NCBI GenBank assembly: GCA_035541995.1
Contig: DATKMG010000140.1
Span: 1-11,422 of the forward strand
DNA from: DATKMG01 sp035541995
Lineage (GTDB): Bacteria; Acidobacteriota; Terriglobia; Versatilivoradales; Versatilivoraceae
Length of the DNA stretch: 11,422 nucleotides
Direction of reading: 5' to 3'
Shown: piece by piece, positions 7,323-11,422 of the stretch
Position numbering within the stretch: position 1 is the first letter of the stretch
Layout: each line of letters starts with the position of its first letter
The notes under the pieces: generated by a model
Told to the model about the DNA's origin: nothing
Database searches by the model: none
The model's input: the letters and a program-made list of their open reading frames with translations, nothing else
Position numbers and translations under genes: made by a program

Positions 7323-8735
7323 TTGAACGACGCATCAGCCCATTTTGATCTCGTTGTTATTGGTTCCGGCCCTGGAGGCTATACTGCGGCCATTCGCGCT
7401 GCCCAGCTCAAAATGAAAGTCGCCATCGTCGAACGGGACAAGCTGGGGGGAATTTGCTTGAACTGGGGCTGTATTCCCACTAAGGCGCTGCTGAAGAACG
7501 CGGAACTGTTCCAGCTTTTTCAGAAAAGCGATGAATGGGGCATTAGCGTCGACAATCTACGTTTTGATTTCTCCAAGATTATCAAGAAAAGTCGAAATGC
7601 TGCAAATCGTCTCAATAAGGGCGTCGAATTCCTGATGAAGAAGAACTCCATAGCCACCTATTTCGGCACAGCCCGCTTGTCCGGAGCGGGCGTGGTCCAG
7701 ATCCTTGGCCCGGATCAGCAACTGCAGGACACGCTTGAAGCGGGCCGGGTTCTTCTGGCAACGGGCGCCCGGCCTCGGACCCTGCCCGGAGTGGACTTTG
7801 ACGGGCAGAAAGTGATCTGGAGCACGGAAGCCCTGGTCCTTCCCGCTCCGCCTAAATCGATGATAATCATAGGGGCGGGAGCCATCGGGGTTGAATTCGC
7901 ATATTTCTACAATACCTTTGGCACTGACGTCACCCTGGTGGAAATGATGCCTCAGATTCTTCCAGTTGAGGACAAAGAGATTGCCGATTTGTTGGCAAAG
8001 TCTTTAAGGAAGAGTCGAATCAAGATCATGACGGAAACCAAGGTCAGCTCTTTGGCCAAGACGGACATCGGAGTAGAAGTTACCGTCGAAACTCTCCAGG
8101 GCCAGAAATCCCAACTCAGCGCCGAATTGGCCTTGATGAGCATTGGAGTCCGGGGAAATCATGAGGGTCTGGGCTTGGAACAATTGGGAGTCCGCTTGAA
8201 CAAGGACTTTATCCAGGTGGACGGGGACTACCAAACCAATGTACCCGGGATTTATGCGATCGGCGACGTAATCGGTTCGCCTTTGCTCGCCCACGTGGCT
8301 TCCGCGGAAGGCATCTCGGCCGTTGAAGGGATGGCCGGTACTGAAGACCGGACCAAAGTGATTTACGAGAATATCCCAGGATGTACCTATTGCCAACCCC
8401 AAGTGGCCAGTCTGGGACTGACTGAGGAAAAGGCTCGACAGAAGGGTTATTCACTCAAGATCGGACGTTTCCCGTTTCGAGCCAATGGCAAAGCCATAGC
8501 AATAGGCGAGACCGAAGGGCTGGTTAAATTGATTTTCGACGCCGGCTACGGAGAACTCCTGGGTGCCCATATTCTGGGCGCTGAAGCGACCGAAATGATT
8601 GCGGAGCTGGCAGTGGCCAAGAATCTCGAAGCCACGTATCAGGAGATTCTGCATACCGTTCATGCTCACCCCACACTCACTGAAGCCGTGATGGAAGCAG
8701 CGGGAGACGCCTACGGTGAGTCCATCAACCAATAA
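7323..8735 (+). CDS. lpdA: dihydrolipoamide dehydrogenase (E3), second copy
   Basis: A second, clearly diverged E3, 470 residues from TTG 7323. Motifs are the FAD strand VVIGSGPGGYTAAIRAAQ (11-28), disulfide GGICLNWGCIPTK (Cys45, Cys50), NAD strand IIIGAGAIGVEF, YAIGDVIG, CTYCQPQVASLG (Cys354, Cys357) and catalytic HPTLTE (His449, Glu454). The TTG start is chosen because AGAGGAG (7311-7317) sits 5 nt upstream and the FAD domain begins seven residues later. The frame stays open back to ATG 7236, but that extension would encode the 7232-7307 palindrome (peptide rich in Pro/Arg/Ser) and is very unlikely to be protein. The 271-nt gap from the first E3 suggests separate or partly separate expression. 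It may serve another lipoyl system such as 2-oxoglutarate dehydrogenase or glycine cleavage, but nothing nearby says which. Confidence 0.9.
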   Translation: MNDASAHFDLVVIGSGPGGYTAAIRAAQLKMKVAIVERDKLGGICLNWGCIPTKALLKNAELFQLFQKSDEWGISVDNLRFDFSKIIKKSRNAANRLNKGVEFLMKKNSIATYFGTARLSGAGVVQILGPDQQLQDTLEAGRVLLATGARPRTLPGVDFDGQKVIWSTEALVLPAPPKSMIIIGAGAIGVEFAYFYNTFGTDVTLVEMMPQILPVEDKEIADLLAKSLRKSRIKIMTETKVSSLAKTDIGVEVTVETLQGQKSQLSAELALMSIGVRGNHEGLGLEQLGVRLNKDFIQVDGDYQTNVPGIYAIGDVIGSPLLAHVASAEGISAVEGMAGTEDRTKVIYENIPGCTYCQPQVASLGLTEEKARQKGYSLKIGRFPFRANGKAIAIGETEGLVKLIFDAGYGELLGAHILGAEATEMIAELAVAKNLEATYQEILHTVHAHPTLTEAVMEAAGDAYGESINQ

Positions 8736-8841
8736 GGAGACGGTAGGATTGACTCAACGCAGAATCAAGAAGACTTGCCTTTGAGTAGAAGCCGCCAATC
8801 CACGTCAGTCCCTTTCCGTTTCGCTCAGTCATAAATTCCTC

Positions 8842-8870
8842 TTGACAATAGTCGTTTCAACGATTATATT
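8842..8870 (+). promoter_or_regulatory. strong sigma-70 promoter of the marR gene
   Basis: TTGACA (8842-8847, perfect consensus), a spacer of exactly 17 nt (8848-8864) and TATATT (8865-8870). Transcription should start about 7 nt downstream, at 8877-8878. Position 8878 is the first base of the GTG start codon of marR. No ribosome binding site exists between promoter and GTG. The open frame of marR continues back to the TTG of the -35 box, but that extension would be the promoter itself and is not protein. Confidence 0.8.
8848..8867. promoter_or_regulatory. candidate MarR operator 1 (autoregulatory)
   Basis: ATAGTCGTTTCAACGATTAT is an imperfect 20-bp palindrome; the left half ATAGTCGTTT and the reverse complement of the right half ATAATCGTTG agree at 8 of 10 positions. 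It occupies the whole spacer and the first half of the -10 box, so a bound dimer would exclude RNA polymerase. A second copy, identical at 17 of 20 positions, lies before the next gene. Size and symmetry fit a MarR dimer site. Confidence 0.75.
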
Positions 8871-8877
8871 ACTTATC

Positions 8878-9345
8878 GTGACCCGACTTCAGAGCGAGAT
8901 CAAACAAAGCAAACCCTTCAGGAGCCTGGAAGAAGAGGTTTATCTGAATCTCATTCGCACGACGGATGCCCTGTTTCGACGACATGAAGCGTTGTTAAAA
9001 ACTGTGGATCTTTCACCGGCTCAGTACAACGTACTTCGCATCCTGCGGGGATCGGAGCCGCATGGTCTGGCCTGCAAAGAGATCGCCGATCGGATGTTGA
9101 GCCGAGACCCTGACATCACTCGCCTTCTCGATCGTCTTGAGAGGCGGAAGCTGGCGGTTCGGTCGCGTCAACGGGAAGACCGCCGGGTAATCATCACCCG
9201 GATATCCGCTGCGGGCCTGGAGTTGCTGGTGCAGCTGGATAAGCCCGCATCGGAATTGTCCAAGGCCTGCTTACGCCATCTGGGAAAAGCCCAGTTGCAG
9301 GAGTTGATTCGGCTGCTGGAAGTCGCCAGGGAGAGCACCGGATGA
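8878..9345 (+). CDS. MarR-family transcriptional regulator, probably on a leaderless mRNA
   Basis: A winged-helix dimer that represses its own gene and the neighbouring detoxification genes until a small phenolic or quinone-like ligand, or oxidation, releases it. From GTG 8878 it has 155 residues, typical for MarR. The N-terminal dimerisation helix begins SLEEEVYLNLIRTTDALF (16-33). The HTH region is SPAQYNVLRILRG (46-58) and CKEIADRMLSRDPDITRLLD (66-85). The wing lies at RSRQREDRRVIITRIS (95-110), and the C-terminal helix from about 120 completes the dimer. Cys66 at the start of an HTH helix and Cys131 are the only cysteines; Cys66 could in principle sense thiol-reactive quinones, though this is inference. 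The start is fixed by the promoter at 8842-8870, which overlaps any longer reading. The context with a ring-cleavage dioxygenase and an esterase recalls B. subtilis MhqR. Confidence 0.88.
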   Translation: MTRLQSEIKQSKPFRSLEEEVYLNLIRTTDALFRRHEALLKTVDLSPAQYNVLRILRGSEPHGLACKEIADRMLSRDPDITRLLDRLERRKLAVRSRQREDRRVIITRISAAGLELLVQLDKPASELSKACLRHLGKAQLQELIRLLEVARESTG

Positions 9346-9359
9346 TTTTTTTTGAAAAA

Positions 9360-9379
9360 ATAGTCGTTTTAACGAGTAA
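9360..9379. promoter_or_regulatory. candidate MarR operator 2, upstream of the dioxygenase gene
   Basis: ATAGTCGTTTTAACGAGTAA shares 15 of its first 16 bases with operator 1 and is an imperfect palindrome (7 of 10 half-site matches). It lies 15 nt after the marR stop and 33 nt before the ATG of the dioxygenase gene. TTGAAA (9352-9357) just upstream could be a -35 box, but no good -10 is visible; TAACGG (9377-9382) with an oversized 19-nt spacer is the nearest. The site should therefore either repress a weak internal promoter or block readthrough from marR. Confidence 0.72.
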
Positions 9380-9412
9380 CGGTACCGTTCGAGCCCCATA
9401 GGAGATAATGCC

Positions 9413-10381
9413 ATGAACTTGAAGCTTCCGGGAATCCATCATGTCACAGCCATAGCCGGTGATCCACAGCAGAATGTCGACTTCTATACCAGCACCCTCG
9501 GGCTGCGCCTGGTCAAGCGGACAATCAACTTCGATGACCCGTCAGCCTATCACCTGTACTACGGAAATGAAGCGGGAAATCCGGGCACTATCTTGACCTT
9601 TTTCTCCTGGCCGAGAGCGCGCCGGGGAAGACGAGGGGCCGGACAGGTAACAGCGGCCGCTCTTTCAATCCCGCCTGATTCCATGAGTTACTGGGTGGAT
9701 CGGTTGAAGAGTCGAGGGCTTCCCCTGAGCCCAATTTCCAATCGATTTGACGAGGAAGTTTTGTCACTGGTGGACCCGGATGGTTTGCTCTTGGAGCTCA
9801 TTGCCAGTCCAATCACTTCCAGGTTCGACCCCTGGGAGGGAGGCGCGGTGCCCCCTGAGAAAGCGATCAGGGGTTTGCATTCTGTGACTCTCACCGAGGA
9901 TGCAGCTGACCCAACGTCGCACTTCATGGAATCGATGTTGGCATTTACGCTGGAAAAAGAAAGTCAGGGCCGTTTTCGCTTTAGTATGAGTGAACCAGGT
10001 TCGGCTGCCACTGTCGATCTTCAGGTTGACCCGAAGGGCTCTCGTGGAGCAATTTCGATTGGCACTGTGCACCACGTAGCGTGGCGAACATCCGGCGATG
10101 AGGAACAGAGAGGCTGGAGGGAGAAAATAACCGGTGCGGGAACCCATGTTTCGCCGGTGATGGACCGTCAGTATTTTCACTCCATCTACTTTCGCGAGCC
10201 GGGTGGGATTCTCTTTGAGATTGCTACCGATCCTCCTGGTTTTACAGTGAACGAGACGCCAGCAGAGCTTGGCAGCAGCTTAGTATTGCCCCCATGGCTG
10301 GAATCCCATCGTAGGTCAATTGAGGCGGCATTGCCGTCCCTTCGTACCTCCAGCGCTTCCTCCGCCAAGGCAGGTAGCTGA
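9413..10381 (+). CDS. VOC-family ring-cleavage dioxygenase-like protein (MhqO/MhqA type)
   Basis: A protein of two paired glyoxalase/bleomycin-resistance/extradiol-dioxygenase modules, 322 residues, as in the MhqA/MhqO and LinE-type hydroquinone ring-cleaving proteins. Module 1 covers about 5-135: GIHHVTAIAGDPQQNVDFYT, with LGLRLVKRTINFDDPSAYHL next, ending DPDGLLLELIASP. Module 2 covers about 153-275, starting GLHSVTLTE, then VHHVAWRT (219-226), DRQYFHSIYF and REPGGILFEIATDPPGF. Likely metal ligands are a His of HH 9-10, a His of HH 220-221 and Glu269. The Ser/Ala tail (about 310-322) looks disordered. AGGAGA (9400-9405) stands 7 nt before the ATG. Neighbouring marR and esterase genes and the upstream operator point to quinone or hydroquinone detoxification; the exact substrate is not shown. 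Confidence 0.85.
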   Translation: MNLKLPGIHHVTAIAGDPQQNVDFYTSTLGLRLVKRTINFDDPSAYHLYYGNEAGNPGTILTFFSWPRARRGRRGAGQVTAAALSIPPDSMSYWVDRLKSRGLPLSPISNRFDEEVLSLVDPDGLLLELIASPITSRFDPWEGGAVPPEKAIRGLHSVTLTEDAADPTSHFMESMLAFTLEKESQGRFRFSMSEPGSAATVDLQVDPKGSRGAISIGTVHHVAWRTSGDEEQRGWREKITGAGTHVSPVMDRQYFHSIYFREPGGILFEIATDPPGFTVNETPAELGSSLVLPPWLESHRRSIEAALPSLRTSSASSAKAGS

Positions 10382-10436
10382 ATGTGCACAGCAGTAGTTG
10401 GAGTATTAGGGCAACCGCATTGAAAGGTCAAGACTG

Positions 10437-11111
10437 ATGAGGAAACTGACAATCTCAATCGACCAGATTCAACAGGAACAAACTGTTTTTGTGGATGGTA
10501 CTCCTCTCTCCAAAGCCCGCGTGGCCGTGGTCATGCTTCACGGGAGGGGGGCTACTGCTGCAGACATCCTCTCTTTAAAGACAGAACTCGTGCCGGAAGG
10601 AATTGCTTACATGGCGCCTCAAGCGAAGGGAAACAGCTGGTACCCGCACAGCTTTTTGGCTCCGCTAGCCAGTAATGAACCTGCTCTTTCCAACTCTCTT
10701 GCTGTTATCGGAGGAGTTCTCAGTTACCTGCGCCAACAGGGGATATCATCCGCGCGGGTAATGCTGCTTGGTTTCTCCCAGGGGGCATGCCTGTGTTTGG
10801 AGTACGCCGCTCGGCATGCCCGACGCTATGCCGGCATTGTCGGGCTGAGCGGTGGATTAATCGGCCCCGAGGAGACACTGCGGGACTATGCAGGCTCATT
10901 GGAAGGGAGCCCCGTTTTCCTCGGATGCAGCACAACGGACTTTCACATTCCCAAACAACGGGTGGACGACACTCAAGTCCTCTTAACGCAACTAGGGGCC
11001 CAAGTCACTGAACGTCTTTATCCTGACATGGGTCATGCCATTAACGACGATGAAATCAGCTTCGTCAGATCAATGATCCAAGCTGCTGTAACTCAGCCGT
11101 TGAACCTGTGA
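10437..11111 (+). CDS. small alpha/beta-hydrolase, phospholipase/carboxylesterase family (MhqD-like)
   Basis: A 224-residue cytoplasmic serine esterase of the carboxylesterase/acyl-protein-thioesterase fold. The oxyanion region is VVMLHGRGA (31-39), the nucleophile elbow GFSQG (Ser114, 112-116), the catalytic Asp is probably Asp168 in CSTTDFHIP, and the catalytic His is His200 in DMGHAIND. No signal peptide is seen. AAAGG (10423-10427) lies 9 nt before the ATG. It follows the dioxygenase gene by 55 nt with no operator copy and no terminator between, so the two are probably co-transcribed. In B. subtilis, MhqD (same family) is induced with mhqA and mhqO by methylhydroquinone through MhqR; hydrolysis of a ring-cleavage product or an ester adduct is an inferred role here. 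Confidence 0.85.
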   Translation: MRKLTISIDQIQQEQTVFVDGTPLSKARVAVVMLHGRGATAADILSLKTELVPEGIAYMAPQAKGNSWYPHSFLAPLASNEPALSNSLAVIGGVLSYLRQQGISSARVMLLGFSQGACLCLEYAARHARRYAGIVGLSGGLIGPEETLRDYAGSLEGSPVFLGCSTTDFHIPKQRVDDTQVLLTQLGAQVTERLYPDMGHAINDDEISFVRSMIQAAVTQPLNL

Positions 11112-11167
11112 CGCGGTGACCGAATGACCTGCAACTAGGCAACTTGACTCGTCTATCAGTAGTTTCC

Positions 11168-11214
11168 CGCCATTCTAACGCGCTCTTTTCGAAATAAGTC
11201 CGTTAGGGATGGCG
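11168..11214. repeat. imperfect inverted repeat, 12-bp stem
   Basis: CGCCAT (11168-11173) pairs with ATGGCG (11209-11214), and CTAACG (11175-11180) with CGTTAG (11201-11206). A one-by-two internal mismatch (T against GG) separates the two stems, and a 20-nt loop contains TTTTCGAAA. No T-run follows, so it is not a standard intrinsic terminator. It could still stabilise the 3' end of the esterase transcript, which ends 56 nt upstream, or be a dispersed palindromic repeat. Confidence 0.5.
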
Positions 11215-11362
11215 GTTCCACATAGGTACCTGTTGCATCACTTCTAAATTGACCCAATACAGTTTCTGCCCCTTCACTTGCACTGAGAACGCACCGGTGC
11301 CATAATCCCTCAGGCCTTGGGACATAAAGGAATGATGCGGTGAAGCTCAGGCTGTGCTGACT

Positions 11363-11380
11363 GGCCGGAACGGCCTTTTA
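11363..11380 (+). terminator. weak intrinsic terminator candidate
   Basis: GGCCG (11363-11367), loop GAA, CGGCC (11371-11375) followed by TTTTA. The stem is only 5 bp but all G/C, and the T-run is short. It lies about 250 nt beyond the esterase stop and could end that transcript, though the distance makes this uncertain. Confidence 0.35.
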
Positions 11381-11422
11381 TGAAAATGCGAGTTTCGGTA
11401 GCCACGACAAACTGCTTTTGGT

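Larger units (their letters stand above)
11112..11422. other. gene-free tail of the window
   Basis: No convincing coding region in 311 bases. It contains a long imperfect inverted repeat (11168-11214) and a weak terminator-like hairpin near 11363. The longest open stretch that looks at all protein-like is a 40-codon minus-strand frame from ATG 11325 to TAA 11203 (DYGTGAFSVQVKGQKLYWVN in its middle). It has no ribosome binding site and is closed upstream by a TGA, so at most it is a decayed gene remnant. Confidence 0.5.

Noticed and set aside
8748..8783. tiny TTG-started frame after GGAGACGGTAGG downstream of the second E3
   Set aside because: Only 11 codons with no recognisable leader-peptide trait, and no attenuator follows.
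9351..9382. a full promoter TTGAAA...TAACGG before the dioxygenase gene
   Set aside because: The spacer is 19 nt and the -10 match is poor; recorded only as a possibility with operator 2.
11203..11325. 40-codon minus-strand frame with protein-like composition
   Set aside because: No ribosome binding site, closed by a TGA upstream, and no recognisable family; kept only as a comment on the gene-free tail.

Overview
The window looks like a piece of a bacterial chromosome of moderate GC content. All recognisable genes lie on the + strand. An Acidobacteriota-type origin is my best guess, based on the general look of the proteins: a UbiA tail of the menaquinone-pathway kind, a heterotetrameric-E1 pyruvate dehydrogenase operon, and a MarR protein with an RLQSEIKQ N-terminus. 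I could not test this by search. No phage, IS, CRISPR, tRNA or rRNA features are visible.

Region 1 (1-2045): the C-terminal end of a UbiA-family prenyltransferase is cut by the window edge. It is followed by a possible 54-residue ORF in ATGA overlap, a three-repeat TPR protein whose frame is broken at a run of seven T, and a tRNA-dihydrouridine synthase.

Region 2 (2046-8735): a promoter-like sequence and a leader of about 180 nt precede a compact operon encoding a complete pyruvate dehydrogenase complex. The genes are E1 alpha, E1 beta (GTGA overlap), E2 with one lipoyl domain, and E3 (ATGA overlap). Together they would convert pyruvate, CoA and NAD+ to acetyl-CoA, CO2 and NADH. A second, divergent E3 gene follows. 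The two E3 genes are separated by 271 nt that hold a 76-nt palindromic element folding as a clean three-way junction. The second E3 very probably starts at TTG 7323 behind a good ribosome binding site. The longer open frame runs back through the palindromic element and should not be taken as protein.

Region 3 (8736-11111): a MarR regulator, a two-domain VOC/glyoxalase-fold ring-cleavage-dioxygenase-like protein and a small serine carboxylesterase. This gene set resembles the Bacillus subtilis MhqR-controlled genes for hydroquinone/quinone detoxification (mhqA/mhqO-like and mhqD-like). Two near-identical imperfect palindromes, one inside the marR promoter and one before the dioxygenase gene, are convincing candidate operators. 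The marR promoter (TTGACA-17-TATATT) places the expected transcription start at or next to the GTG start codon, so the regulator mRNA is probably leaderless.

Region 4 (11112-11422): no convincing gene. It holds a long imperfect inverted repeat and a weak terminator-like hairpin.

I found no wholly new system. The observations most worth following are the MarR operator pair with its leaderless regulator, the structured element between the two E3 genes, and the T-run frameshift in the TPR gene.
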